Below, one piece after another: positions 1 to 10,986 of a stretch of 64,000 nucleotides of DNA. The position numbers and the translations under genes are program-made. Numbering within the stretch: position 1 is the stretch's first letter; each line of letters starts with the position of its first letter. Source of the stretch: Gymnopus androsaceus JB14 (lineage: Eukaryota; Basidiomycota; Agaricomycetes; Agaricales; Omphalotaceae). Where the stretch lies: contig ML769653.1 in the NCBI GenBank assembly GCA_009733575.1, positions 8,152 to 72,151 on the forward strand, written 5' to 3'. The notes below the pieces were generated by a model. That model was not told the DNA's origin. It worked only from the letters and a program-made list of their open reading frames with translations, and ran no database searches.

Positions 1-1200
1 CTCGGCGCACAGGATTTCCAATTTCGACAATCCCATACCTTGACGCTACCGTCCTTGCCGGAAGTAGCCATATACCTCCCACCTTCACTCGGGTCGACCG
101 ATATAACTGGTACGGGACCCAGATGTGCAAGGACTTTTACCGCTGGATGAGTAAATTTGGCGTCCATAGAGTAACGCAGCCATTCTGATGCCCCAGATAA
201 AGAACTGCGTTATGTGGATTCTGAGTGAGAACTGAGCATGCGCCGAGGGCGGTACGATGTTCTGCGACCAGTTGACCGGTAGAGGTATCCTGATATTTGA
301 GGTACCAGCTGATCCTACACTGGCAAGGAGCCAATGATAGGGCAAAAATCTAGTCTCGAGACTTATATGGGCTTTAAGCTTGTGTATTTCCACTCCATCC
401 GGTCATAAATGAATGGCATAACTTTTGTTGTGCAACAGCTAAGAAGGAATGATCTTGCAGAAATACGACATCTCTACAAGTTTAATCCAAGCTGCAGCTC
501 CTGTGTACTGGCGCCGGTAAAGAGAGTACGCAGCGATCAACATACGACTAGTCGAACCTGCTAATACGCAATATGTCATCCATTATTTGCTTGTATACAA
601 ATGCCCTGTACAAGAGTCCGCCATCGAGCTTTATCGCTAATGCGTCTCGCTCCCGCAGCCTCACCTCACCAGACTTGCTTAAAGTAAATTGATTCTAGTA
701 GGAAAGCCGCCAGGGTAATCTCTCCAAACTGACCCTCAGGTCTGAAATAAAGACCTGACCATCCTCCCGAGGAACACAAAACAAGATCTATTCGCAATAG
801 GAGAGAAGGCGCCTTAGTTGAAGACAATAAAATGCAGTCAGAAAAATCTTAGAACAACAAGAGCGTCGAAAATTGAGGATTGACGATATCCGTATAGTAA
901 TATAGTGAAGAGTCTCCTGCTACCATCTCATATGGAGAATAGATAAGAAAGTTTCGGAAAAGGGACGTGTTGATAAATGCGAGCGGAGGTTGTCGTTTTA
1001 GACAAGCTTCGAAAAGAGACGACAGTTTAAAAAGGAGCCATGGGAGAGATAAAAGACCATTAACATCGTTTTTTGGCCTAATGAATCTGAATAAAAAGCC
1101 CGGCTTTGGCGAAAATAAGTGTGATTGAAAAAACGAAGTGGAATAAGTGTCTAGAATTCGAGCGCTGAATCTAGGCACTGAAATACAGAAAGCGTGGGCT
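1..1200 (-). pseudogene. Broken copy 1 of the 5' half of UTP7
   Basis: This stretch is collinear with the intact UTP7 locus at about 22,330-23,385, same strand, but is riddled with one- to three-base insertions and some deletions. No reading frame survives beyond about 100 codons. Pieces such as VDPSEGG and GHQNGC remain readable. Only the N-terminal and WD40 part is represented; the C-terminal exons are absent, and the left edge is cut by the window. It ends near 1,175 beside a degenerate intron-like repeat. The dense, insertion-dominated difference looks more like unpolished long-read sequence than slow mutation, but either reading leaves no usable gene as given. Confidence 0.8.
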
Positions 1201-1229
1201 GTGTGTCTACTACGCAAACTTTGCACTCC

Positions 1230-1600
1230 AAGTCTTCGCCATTCTACTGCTATTCTTACCTCTCTTAATCTCCAGTTGGTGGTACTCTCCCTTACCCATG
1301 CCCTAGTCTGCTGATCTATACTTAATGCTATTTTATCTCCTACCTTTCTCAACAGTTGCTGAGCTAATCCTCTAACCAATCCCTAGTCTGCTGTCCCTAC
1401 TGCGATAACTGATAATTCTATCACCCTCTACATTATCTCCGTCTGGCATGAATCCTCTCCCTATACCCATCCCCTAGTCTGCTGTCTACATGCTATAACT
1501 GCCATTCTTATCCCCTCATTTCATCCAGGATGTGAGTTAAACCCCTATCCATATCCCAGTCTCGGCTGATCAACACACCCACTATTTCTCAGTTGTGGTT
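1230..1600 (+). repeat. Degenerate intron-like tandem repeat, second site
   Basis: About four to five corrupted units of the roughly 77-bp repeat found cleanly at 8,410-9,475. The shared core phrases CCCTAGTCTGCTG and CACTGCTATTCTTA-like blocks recur, and one unit near 1,521-1,537 keeps the ATCCAG-GAT-GTGAGT junction. Insertions are as dense as in the neighbouring UTP7 copy. Confidence 0.7.
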
Positions 1601-1667
1601 TTACTTCATGCCAATAATGCTAAAATGATGAGTTTCCCGATCATTACATCTAGTCTTTTATCACCAA

Positions 1668-2515
1668 CCAGAGTAACGCAGCCATTTTGATGCCCCAGAT
1701 AAAGAACTGCGTTGTGTGGATTCTGAGTGAGAACTGAGCATGCACCGAGGGCGGTACGATGTTCTGCGACCAGTTGACCGGTAGAGGTATCCTGATATTT
1801 GAGGTACCCAGCCGATCCTACACTGGCAAGGAGCCAATGATAGGGCAAAAACTCTAGTCTCGAAGGACTTATGTGGGCTTTAAGCTTGTGTATTTCCACT
1901 CCATCTCGGTCATAGATGAAGGCATACTTTTGTTGTGCAACAGCGTAGAAGGAATGATCTTGCAGAAATATGACATCTCTACAAGTTTCTCCAAGCTGCA
2001 GCTCGTTGTGTACGGCGCCGGTAAGAGTGTCGAAGGATGCAACATGACCTGTCCGACCTGCTATAGCCATATGTCTTCCATTTTTTGTATACCGAACCCT
2101 ATAAGGTCCTCCATCGAGCTTTATCGCAATGCGTCCTCTCGCAGCCTCACCTCTCGCTTGTTCAACGATATCGTTCTGTGAAAGCCGCCATGTCCTCTCC
2201 AACTGACTTTCAGTCTGAATAAGACCTGCATCCTCCGAAGGAAGCAAGTCTATTGCATCGGAGAGAAGGCCTTGGACGAGAAATATGTGTCGAAATCTTG
2301 ACAAGAGAGCGTCAAAGTTTGGGATTAGCAATATTCTTGCAGTGTGATGGTGTCTCTGCTCCATCTCGCTGGGATCGTAAAGATTTTGGAAGGGACGTGT
2401 TTTTAACTATCGAGTCGGAGGTTTAGGTGGCTTCGAAGGACCGACTTTGGGTTGGGAGGGATCAGTCCTTTGCCTAACGGTTCAATAGAGTCGGCTTTGG
2501 CGGTAAGTGCATGAA
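1668..2515 (-). pseudogene. Broken copy 2 of the 5' half of UTP7
   Basis: Nearly identical to 22,512-23,376 of the main UTP7 locus. A long open stretch encodes the first WD40 repeats, including GPYRVRYTKNGRHMAIAG and [16 protein letters not shown]. The N-terminal frame is interrupted: a CGA arginine codon is TGA near 2,320, and a C is missing from a C run near 2,280. At about 2,405 this copy keeps the correct frame where the main locus has one extra base. The 3' part of the gene is absent. It directly abuts the transposon at 2,540. A partial duplicate, not a functional gene. Confidence 0.8.
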
Positions 2516-2679
2516 AATGGAATCGAGTCTAGAATCGAGGGAAAAATCTATTCAGAAACCCCCTTTCTAAGAGAAACCCCGGGTTCCCCGAGAAACCTTC
2601 ACGAAATATTACTTTGGGGGTTTCACCGTTGACCGGCCGAGACAGGCGCCCAAAAGACCACATCACTACTAACGCACTT

Positions 2680-3010
2680 CAAGTCTTTCATTTCCGCTAC
2701 CGCTACCGCTACCATTGCCATCGATGGGTGTTTTCAGTTTGCTCAACAATACTTATACCTCCACTCGTTACCAGTATCGAACGAACTTCATTCACTGCCC
2801 AACCCACTTTCAAGTCTTTCATTTCCGCTACCGCTACTGCAACCATTGCCATCGATCGGTGTTTTCAGTTGGCTGGAATGGAGAAGATTCAAGAATACTT
2901 ATACTGTCACTTGTTACCAGTATCGAACTTCATTCTTACCTTTATCCCAATGAATTCCAAGGTTTTTCTGTTGCCATTGCCATCGGTGCTTTCAGTTTGC
3001 TGGAATGGAG
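2680..3010. repeat. Tandem duplication of about 135 bp inside the transposon
   Basis: Two and a half imperfect units, each starting with TCAAGTCTTTCATTTCCGC and carrying a run of CCGCTA/CATTGCCATCG before GTGTTTTCAGTT. Units start near 2,679 and 2,812, with a partial third unit from about 2,946. Confidence 0.7.
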
Positions 3011-3262
3011 GAGTATATTTGGGCTCTACATAAACGGAGCAGAGAGCAGCTTAGAAGTAAAGTTTCGATTTTCTACTCCTACCGATGCACAGACATTTCA
3101 CGTCTCAAATTGAAGCTGCTGAGTACAGCGGCAAACCTGCATCTCATGCCGCTGTTTCTGAGAAATACTTCGCTGATCTCTTGTTTTCTAAAGCCTCTAA
3201 TATCTCGCTTCCTGATCTCGCGCCAAAAGGCACACTTTCTGGATGGGTATTTGATTCACACA

Positions 3263-4849
3263 TACTGTGGTGCCAGAAATTAACCGAACATGTGAAATTT
3301 CAACTTGTGATCTCAATATCTCAAGATCAAGTACATATAAGAGCAGGAGCTTGGTGTGTATTTTGTAGTGCTTTTAGTTCCCCAGATCCCTCAACTTACA
3401 GATATTGAATATCTCAACTCAGTCACAAGATATTGCTTGATTAGTTTTGCAGTATGATTTTTTGTGTGTAATTTTTGAGGATTTTACATTAAAACAGCAT
3501 AGAACAAGCAATTCTGAACCATTTCTCATGATTTTTTGTACTGGTAGGAATAATAGAGGTCTGAAAATATGATATTCAACCACTTGGGGGCATAGTGTGG
3601 GAAATTACTCTTGCTACAGATGAAAAGTGCAATTCTTCCCAGTTTTGCATATTCCTCTATACACAACCTGAAACATGCATATATGATATTCAGAATTAGT
3701 GCACAGAGATGGGCTATACCTCATTATACCAAAATTTGGGCTCATTATCATCATAGCACTATTTTATTCTGCATTCTCTGTGAATTCTTCCCATAAAAAA
3801 CACTGTTTGTCACTTTGTGGTGCAAAATATGGGAACTTACTGTACACCAGCTACCAGAAAAAATGTGGAATCAGTGGAGAAGACCAAATATTTCAATCTC
3901 GTAAAAGCTCAACTGTCAAATCTTCCATCTATGCCCATTTTTCAGGCACATTTCTCAAAACCGAACATGAAAAATGGAATAGGAAAGTAATTGCACCATT
4001 GTTTGTTCAAATAAAGATAATGTTCAGTCATGTCAGAGTCATATCATGTAATATAGCTAATAAAGACCCTATAACATCTCTGACCAGCCAGAACCAAGTT
4101 TAGAAACAAAGATAGGCTGTTTTGTTTTTTGCCGAATTTTTTATTTTTTCTTACGGAGAAAATGCAAGTTAAAATGAGCATGAATGGTGTTTATAGCAAT
4201 CCGGCCTGTACCAGATTGAAGTTTTTGGTCTTCTCCACTGACTCCGCAGTCTTTCTGGTAGCTGGTGTACAGTAAGTTCCCATATTTTGCACCATAAAGT
4301 GACAAACAGTGTTTTTTGTGGGAAGAATTCACAGAGAATGCAGAATAAAATAGTGCTATGATGATAATGAGCCCAAATTTTGGTATAATGAGGTATAGCC
4401 CATCTCTTTACACTAATTCTGAATATCATATATGCATGTTTCAGGTTGTTTATAGAGGAATATGCAAAACTGGGAAGAATTGCACTTTTCATCTGTAGCA
4501 AGAGTAATTTCCCACACTATGCCCCCAAGTGGTTGAATATCATATTTTCAGACCTCTATTATTCCTACCAGTACAAAAAATCATGAGAAATGGTTCAGAA
4601 TTGCTTGTTCTATGCTGTTTTAATGTAAAATCCTCAAAAATTACACACAAAAAATCATACTGCAAAACTAATCAAGCAATATCTTGTGACTGAGTTGAGA
4701 TATTCAATATCTGTAAGTTGAGGGATCTGGGGAACTAAAAGCACTACAAAATACACACCAAGCCCTTGCTCTCATATGTCCCTGCTGCTGAGATATTGAG
4801 ATCACAAGTTGAAATTTCACATGTTCGGTTATTTTCTGGCACCACAGTA
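3263..4849. mobile_element. Fold-back (palindromic) element nested in the transposon
   Basis: Two inverted arms of roughly 600-650 bp (about 3,263-3,900 and 4,220-4,849) surround a spacer of about 300 bp. The ends read TACTGTGGTGCCAG and its reverse complement. With the outer TA taken as target duplication the element is 3,265-4,847, typical of Tc1/mariner-like insertion. Arms differ by scattered substitutions, so it is not a fresh assembly palindrome. It interrupts the coding-like sequence of the host transposon. Similar ORFs in both arms are a product of the palindrome, not genes. Confidence 0.75.
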
Positions 4850-4851
4850 CC

Positions 4852-5445
4852 TTCCAATGCAGCTGCTACTGTTATCTTACCGCAGGACATTATTCCGCAC
4901 ATCGATGACCTCATAGTACATACCAATAACTCGAGACATGCAATTTGACAGGAAAGCGTTCCGTTCAGTTGACATTGAATTTGGGTGAACGTGTTGTGAC
5001 TGGGAGCTTTAAATTTTCTAAGGTATTTCATTGATTTTATCATCTCGTTGTCATATCTGACATTTTTTGGAAGATTCGCTTGTTTACATCAATAATAATC
5101 ACGCTTTAGCTATCGATGCTGCGATCAGGCTCGAAGAAGCTCTGGAACGATCCTCTCTCTCTTCAGAAATTCTTTCAAAATTCCTGACAGAGCGTATCCA
5201 ATCCCCGATTCGTGGTTTTTCTGTGACATTTCCCCTCTGGAACCTTGCTGGGTTATTGGATGAGGAATGGGCTCATGACGATATCTTGCTTGTCGGAACT
5301 CCTCTACTTTCAATATGCAATTGCAACTGGTACACCACAGATTCCACACTACATTTTCCTTTCGACACACTTGGACGCCATGCTTGTTGAGCGCACGGCC
5401 GGTGATGGGAAGCCGAGCCATGACCGGCAGAAACCGGGTTCCTTG
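4852..5445 (+). pseudogene. Transposon-borne ORF, possible Ulp1-like (C48) protease fragment
   Basis: Coherent coding sequence split over at least three frames. A first piece reads ILPQDIIPHIDDLIVH, a second RSVQLTLNLGERVVTGSF, a third (from about 5,088) LRGFSV-like text ending LLDEEWAHDDIL. A +1 shift near 5,290 then continues as SELLYFQYAIATGTP and PHYIFLSTHLDAM. The order W-x-x-D-D-I-L, then a block ending in a hydrophobic T-H-L, resembles the start of Ulp1-type cysteine peptidases carried by many fungal transposons. The catalytic His-Asp-Cys part is not present before the right TIR, so the protein would be truncated as well as frameshifted. Family call is inference. Confidence 0.4.
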
Positions 5446-5517
5446 ATAGTCATGGGTTTCTGCGAGGGGGGTTTCTCTTAGAAAGGGGGTTTCCCAATAG
5501 ATCTTTCCAGAATCAAG

Positions 5518-7411
5518 CGCTCAAGTCTAGCGCTGAAGATACGGCCGCTTGCTCTCAGCCTTCCTATGGGCTGTATTTTTCTGCACTGTATCTCAGTGGA
5601 TGTTGAAATAATGAAGACTGTGCGGACTGTAAGTTTTTGTTTATAGATTTCCCTTTCTTTCTTTGAGTCACATTCACCCAGTAGGCGAACAAGTCCATCA
5701 CGAATTGTTTTTTTGTTATGATTATCGCTATTCAACCAAGAGAGTTTATTTTTCGGTTCTCGACATGAACCCACTGTGAAGAGACAGGCTGTAGCAGGAG
5801 AATGCTCAATACGAGGTGAGATTCTCCTTTGGTTTTTGACCTTTTCCTCCTCATCCATGCATCGTCCTTCCTCTGCTTGTATCCACCTCAAGCGAGCTCT
5901 TGTTCATAGCTCCATTATTCGGAACTGCGGCTCGCATCATCTCCTCTCAGACTCCGACTCGGGATCCTACAACCTATGCCGCAACAAGAACCATTACAGC
6001 TATAGCTTAGGGATCTTCGCTGCAGATGCAGTGATACTTTGAGCTGCTCGTCAGGGATGGCCGGAGCTGGGGATACAGTTCGTTCTTCCTTGGGAATTGA
6101 CTCTTTGGTGTTTGTGCAATACGCAGAGGGGACTGGAATGGTCTGTTGACGTCTTATGGGACCCCTGGGATTGAGGTCTGAAGGTCCCGTTGATATCTTT
6201 GGCGCATCTGTATCCTCAGACGCGTTAGAGGCTGCAAGCTCGCTGAGCACCGGAAGTCTGATCAAAAGTGCGTTGCTGCATTCCTCCCTATGTTCATCAC
6301 CCTCTCATCGATCATCCCTCTCCACTCATCTCCTTTCTCACTGCAGGCTTCACAGACTGATGTAGCAGCTCCTCAAGACTCGAGCCAATTTCGCAACGCT
6401 ACGACTCAGTATGCTAAGGCTGATACGGCATCATAAATGGGTCAAAGGAGTCCGGGCGTGCACAGGGTAGAGAATGATAGCGTGAAATAGAAGCGAGGTA
6501 CGTTTGAATTCCATTTTTGGGTTATTTCATCGAGTTAATAACAGTTTGTAGGGGCTTGGATAAAGCACGTTGATTCATAGATATAGTTTTTACTTCTACG
6601 TCTTCTTTCCTACCTCTATCACCGCAATATGACGGGTCTTCAAATATGCCACACCGAATTAGACTGACATGCATAGCTCTTGCTGTTGCGCTACCATTAA
6701 TCAAATAATGTGCTCCTTCCTCGTTTTGTATAGATCTTTTCTGAATCCCCTGTGGCGCCACAGGAGACTCGATCGTGGCCAATTCGGAGGTGGAATCGGA
6801 ACTGATAGTAAGGCTGTGGAGCATATACTGATGAAGCGCTATGATGAGTGCTTTTGATTCCGTTATATGTAGGGAGGGACTCGGATTGTAACTTATGTAC
6901 CAAAAAATGACAGAGATAACACATTTCTGTGTACGATATCTCAGTGAGCTGCGATGCTCAAGGAAGGTCGTTGACACATTAAATGTCATGGAACGGACCA
7001 AGGACATGCGTAGGACACGCCGCATCAACACAGCAGGCTTTTATCGCATACTTATACCTGGCCTATACATCTTACACCATCCCCTTCCCATAGCTTCCTC
7101 AACTGCTTTGATGGTGTTTTCTCCTTCATCCGCTAACTTGGGTTGCTTTGAAATAAATGAAAGTAACTTCACCGTTGACACTGGTGAAATGTTCTCGCAC
7201 GCACAAAATTTTCAAATACATGGAAGCAGCTTCAACGTTTACAATGATTCATGTGTGTACTACTCTTTATATTTCCTCTGCTATTGAGCTGACTGACTGT
7301 GGCTTTGACTTCAAACAGTGGTTTGTCAATGAAATTCATTGTTGAATGAAGTTGCTGAACAGTAGACTCTACAGGAGGTTTTCTATCCATGGGAAGCTTT
7401 GTCAGCTACAG
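5518..7411. other. Unassigned stretch with coding-like fragments
   Basis: No gene could be built. On the minus strand two short frames look coding-like: 5,478-5,891 (with NKKTIRDGLVRLLGEC) and 5,915-6,265 (with RGPIRRQQTIPVPSAY, Ser/Pro-rich). They could be exons of one unknown minus-strand gene, but no convincing splice sites join them. The first bases after the transposon (5,518-5,545) resemble sequence at about 1,160 next to UTP7 copy 1. Confidence 0.3.
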
Positions 7412-9852
7412 GCCCTGCTGAGTATTGGATTATTGCTTGTCAGAGGTTCGGGAGACCAGGAGAGAGTCGTCATGTTGCACGGAAGTTCAGAACAGAGGAA
7501 GAGCATGATAAATTTGATTTATTGCTGCAAAGATCTGTGTAAGTTCCTTGAAAACTTATAACCAGTATCTAAATCCCATTCAATCATTGCTCAATCATCT
7601 ATACTTTCAAGATGGTCTGCATTTGCAATGAAATCAGTGCGAAAGGTCGCTGTATATGGGGACCCATGGTTGGTAGTATCTTCTGCAGGTGACATTTTTG
7701 GTTATTTTGCCTTCAATTGCACATTCTAACATGAAGAAAGCTCTCTACACAATACAGGACATGGTCCAGGGTCATAAAAAAATTCCCTGGTACATTAGGA
7801 TGCATCTGGTAATATTTGACTCACTTTGGGATTTTTGATTTTTCTCATCATGCAAGGAAGTACCTCAAGATTTCAGTATGGCTGATGACATATTTTTGGT
7901 TGAATTTTGACTGATAGTGTGAAAGACTTTTTTTTCAAACAGTTCAGATGTTTATCCAGGCCAATGGAGCTGGCGAAAGCTCTGGAAGAATGATAGTTCA
8001 TACAGAAATTTGAAACTCTTTGATAGGAATGGAAACTTTATTGTAGATGTGGAACTGTGGGAATCTCATGGTTTGCTTTGCCATGACTATACGGAGTTTC
8101 AGGTGGGATTGGTCATTTAGTTATAAAAGGAAATTAATTGACATTTGCTAGATGAATGGGGACAAAATAGAGAATCAAAGGATGAAAAGCTACCTCAACA
8201 AGATCATGGTATCCAAAGGTAAGTGTAGAAAGTCTCTACCTAGTATTAAGTGTGCACACATGTTACAATAGGAAAAGTCATAGTGGACCAGGTAGTGAGC
8301 AAAGAACTCATTGTACTTAAGGTAAGCTGAAAGTTTAAATGACTGGGAATATAGATTCAACTAAAAATCTGATCCCTTTCACTCCCATTCCCATTCCTCT
8401 GTTTTATCAGGTCAGTCTCCTCCCATCCTATCCTCAGTCTGCTATGCATGCTCACTGCTATTCTTATTCCTCTCTTTCTCCGGGATGTGAGTCCTCTCCC
8501 TTACCCATCCCTAGTCTGCTGTCTATGCTCACTGCTATTCTTATTCCTCTCTTTCTCCAGGATGTGAGTCATCTCCCTTACCCATCCCTAGTCTGCTGTC
8601 AATGCTCACTGCTATTCTTATTCCTGTCCCTTTCTCCAGGATGTGAGTCCTCTTTCTTACCCATCCTTAGTCTGCTGTCTATGCTCACTGCTATTCTTAT
8701 TCTTCTCTTTCTCCAGTTTGTGAGTCCTCTTTCTTACCCATCCCTAGTCTGCTGTCCATGCTCACTGCTATTCTTATTCCTCTCTCTTTCTCCAGGATGT
8801 GAGTCCTCTCCCTTACCCATCCCTAGTCTGCTGTCTGATGCTCACTGCTATTCTTATCTCCTCTCTTTCTCCAGGATGTGAGTCCTCTTCCTTACCCATC
8901 CCTAGTCTGCTGTCTATGCTCACTGCTATTCTTATCCCTCTCTTTCTCCAGGATGTGAGTCCTCTCCCTTACCCATCCCTAGTCTGCTGTCATGCTCACT
9001 GCTATTCTTATCCTCTTTCTCTAGTTTGTGAGTCCTCTTCCTTACCCATCCTAGTCTGCTGTCTATGCTCACTGCTATTCTCATTTCTCTCTTTCTCCAG
9101 TTGTGAGTCCTCTTCCTTACCCATCCCTAGTCTGCTGTCTGTGCTCACTGCTATTCTTGTCCTCTCTCCTTCTCCAGGATGTGAGTCCTCTCCCTTACCC
9201 ATCCCTAGTCTGTCTGTGCTCACTGCTATTCTCATTTCTCTCTTTCTCCAGTCAGTGAGTCCTCTCCCTTACCCATCCCTAGTCTGCTGTCTATGCTCAC
9301 TGCTATTCTCATTTCTCTCTTTCTCCAGTTTGTGAGTCCTCTTCCTTACCCATCCCTAGTCTGCTGTCTGTGCTCACTGCTATTCTTATTCCTCTCTTTC
9401 CCAGGTTGTGAGTCCTCTCCCTTACCCTATTGCTATCCTCATTGTGGTTCCTCATTCTCCCTTGGTAGCATGTGAGCCTTCCCATTGCATCCTAGTCTTT
9501 TGTCAGCCAACCACTACTTTCTTTTTGTCTCAAGGATACCAAAGACCAGTTTCATGAAATATCAGATTCTGAAATCACTGCAGAATCATCAAACATTGAA
9601 ATGGATAGTCTATCCAATCATTCATCCTTTGATTATGAGCCAATGGACATTGATTACTCTGAAATTGAACAATTCCCAGAAGCAATGGATATAGATTCTC
9701 CTGTAACTTTACATTCTCCTGGCTTCTCACTACCCTGGGTCCTTGGTCCTGGGTTTGAATATGGTCAAAATGAATTGATCTTACTCTTTGTACCTATTTT
9801 ATCTAACTTTGCATCTCATCTAGCCTCCATTCCCTGCCAAGTTGCTATGTAG
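7412..9852 (+). CDS. Unrecognised intron-rich gene, 5' end not found
   Basis: Seven exons join in frame without correction: 7,412-7,538; 7,612-7,668; 7,758-7,808; 7,943-8,102; 8,152-8,218; 8,272-8,321; 9,535-9,852, each bounded by GT and AG. The product carries a Trp- and charge-rich block (EYWIIACQRFGRPGESRHV, WSWRKLWKND, ELWESHGLLCHDYTEF) and an acidic, disordered C-terminus (YEPMDIDYSEIEQFPEAMDI). No signal peptide or membrane segment is seen in the visible part. The first exon starts after an acceptor (CTACAG), so upstream exons are missing. I do not recognise the family; it could be host or transposon-derived. The 1.2-kb intron before the last exon is almost entirely a tandem array of intron-like units. 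Confidence 0.55.
8413..9475 (+). repeat. Tandem array of intron-like units, period 73-79 bp
   Basis: GTGAGT occurs at 8,487, 8,564, 8,643, 8,720, 8,799, 8,878, 8,955, 9,028, 9,103, 9,181, 9,255, 9,332 and 9,408. Nearly every unit begins with GTGAGT, carries a GCTCAC branch-site-like motif, then a pyrimidine tract and CTCCAG (once CTCTAG, once CCCAG, once mutated to CTCCGG). Between the AG of one unit and the GT of the next lie only 3 bases, usually GAT, sometimes TTT, TCA or GTT, and 2 bases once. The array lies wholly inside the phase-0 intron 8,322-9,534. Confidence 0.9.
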
Positions 9853-10620
9853 ACTCCCTGCATTGTTTCTGGGTCCTTCCTTTGGTAAATATTGCCATTG
9901 TCTATTGGTTCTTCCTTCTTTTACCCATGGTTCCATACTCAACAAGTTTCACGGTAGCAGTAGAAAGTCACCAGACAACCTAACAACAGAGTCTTGAATT
10001 TGGTCAATGTTGGGGCTGATCCAGGTTTGGGGAAATGGGTATTTGACATGTTGTTGGACTTAAATATCTGTGTAGCTACCTATATACTCATGTTTGTTGT
10101 ATTTTCCCTTGCTTGGCTTCCTTATGAATCATAATTGATAACATGGACTCAGCATCATCTCTCAGGTATTGATTGATAGACCAGTATGGCAGCTTGTAGA
10201 GGGGTTTCCACTGTCACACATGGCCACCTCTCATTTCTACCAATCCTGAGCCTCCATTCCCATACCTACCAATTTCTCCTCAAGATCTTTTGTGTCAAGT
10301 AAACCAACTTGAAAGTAAATTTTCAAGCACACAAGCAGAACAAAGATATAACCCACAAAAAGTGCTCAGTGCAAAGAAGATCTGTATTTCGGATTATCTT
10401 GTGCTGGTAAGCTGATGAAAAAGGAGCTTATCATTCAGTGCTTACAACCTGGCATTATTTTGAGATATCTTGGGGCAGTACTGGGGAGGGAAAGGTCCCC
10501 GGCTAGACACTGTAACCCTTTCCAATTTTCAGGTAGAGTTGGATATCATTTCAATTCATTTGTGGGTATAGTGATGTGTTGGCTCAGCCTGAAAGCCATA
10601 TGCTGGGCAAGGCTGAGCTG
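9853..10620. other. Gene-free stretch
   Basis: AT-rich, CpG-poor sequence downstream of the unknown gene. No credible ORF, repeat or RNA gene was recognised. Confidence 0.5.
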
Positions 10621-10800
10621 AGCTTGGCCCTGAAAAGCTGGATCTTGAGGGATGGCATGGCCTCAATTTCAAAACACCCTGGGCCAGGGCTTTCATCAGC
10701 AAAACCTGGATGTTTGCTGGAGCACTCAGAGCATTGAATTGATGCTCTGGAGAGCACTGACTGCTCTGGCTGCACCAAAGCTGTCACAGAATGTTGGCCA
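10620..10800. repeat. Dispersed CTCCAG/TGGAGC-rich repeat, copy 1
   Basis: Shares an inverted block with 14,740-14,990: the segment around TCAGCAAAACCTGGAT followed by GGAGCACTCAGAGC is found there on the opposite strand. Rich in GGAGC/CTCTGG motifs. Probably a degenerate dispersed element; ends not defined. Confidence 0.5.
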
Positions 10801-10824
10801 AGTGACATAGTGTGAGACATGAAT

Positions 10825-10986
10825 AAAGTACCACGAATATTTGTGACATCAAAGTGGCTATTTATACTCGAGTAAGTACTCGTGTAACGAATATATTCGT
10901 CACTCGTGACTCATTATTTGCGAGTAACGAATGGCTAAATATTCATGAATACTCATGAATATTGGCTATTCGTGCCCATCTCTACG
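10825..10986. repeat. hAT-like MITE remnant
   Basis: Ends in GTGCCCATCTCTA (about 10,972-10,984), the reverse complement of a TAGAGATGGGCAC terminus typical of hAT elements. Inside are several nested short palindromes built on CGAGTA and ATTCATGAAT. The left terminus is degenerate and the target duplication was not identified. Confidence 0.45.

Larger units (their letters stand above)
2540..5508. mobile_element. DNA transposon with long TIRs and 9-bp target duplication
   Basis: Terminal inverted repeats are visible: 2,540-2,580 against 5,468-5,508, with a perfect 26-bp match between 2,555-2,580 and 5,468-5,493. The flanks are AGAATCGAG (2,531-2,539) and AGAATCAAG (5,509-5,517), a 9-bp target duplication with one mismatch. 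Inside are a tandem duplication (2,680-3,010), a nested fold-back element (3,263-4,849) and a broken open frame that resembles a Ulp1-type protease start. An 8-9 bp duplication fits the hAT, Mutator or Kyakuja-Dileera-Zisupton groups; no transposase was recognised, so this copy is probably non-autonomous or its transposase has been lost. Confidence 0.75.

Noticed and set aside
3611..4501. Similar ORFs on opposite strands (MLQMKSAILPSF... type)
   Set aside because: Mirror images of one another created by the fold-back arms.
8339..9475. Protein-coding ORFs of about 180 codons across the repeat array
   Set aside because: They translate the intron-like repeat; upstream and downstream exons splice around it in phase.
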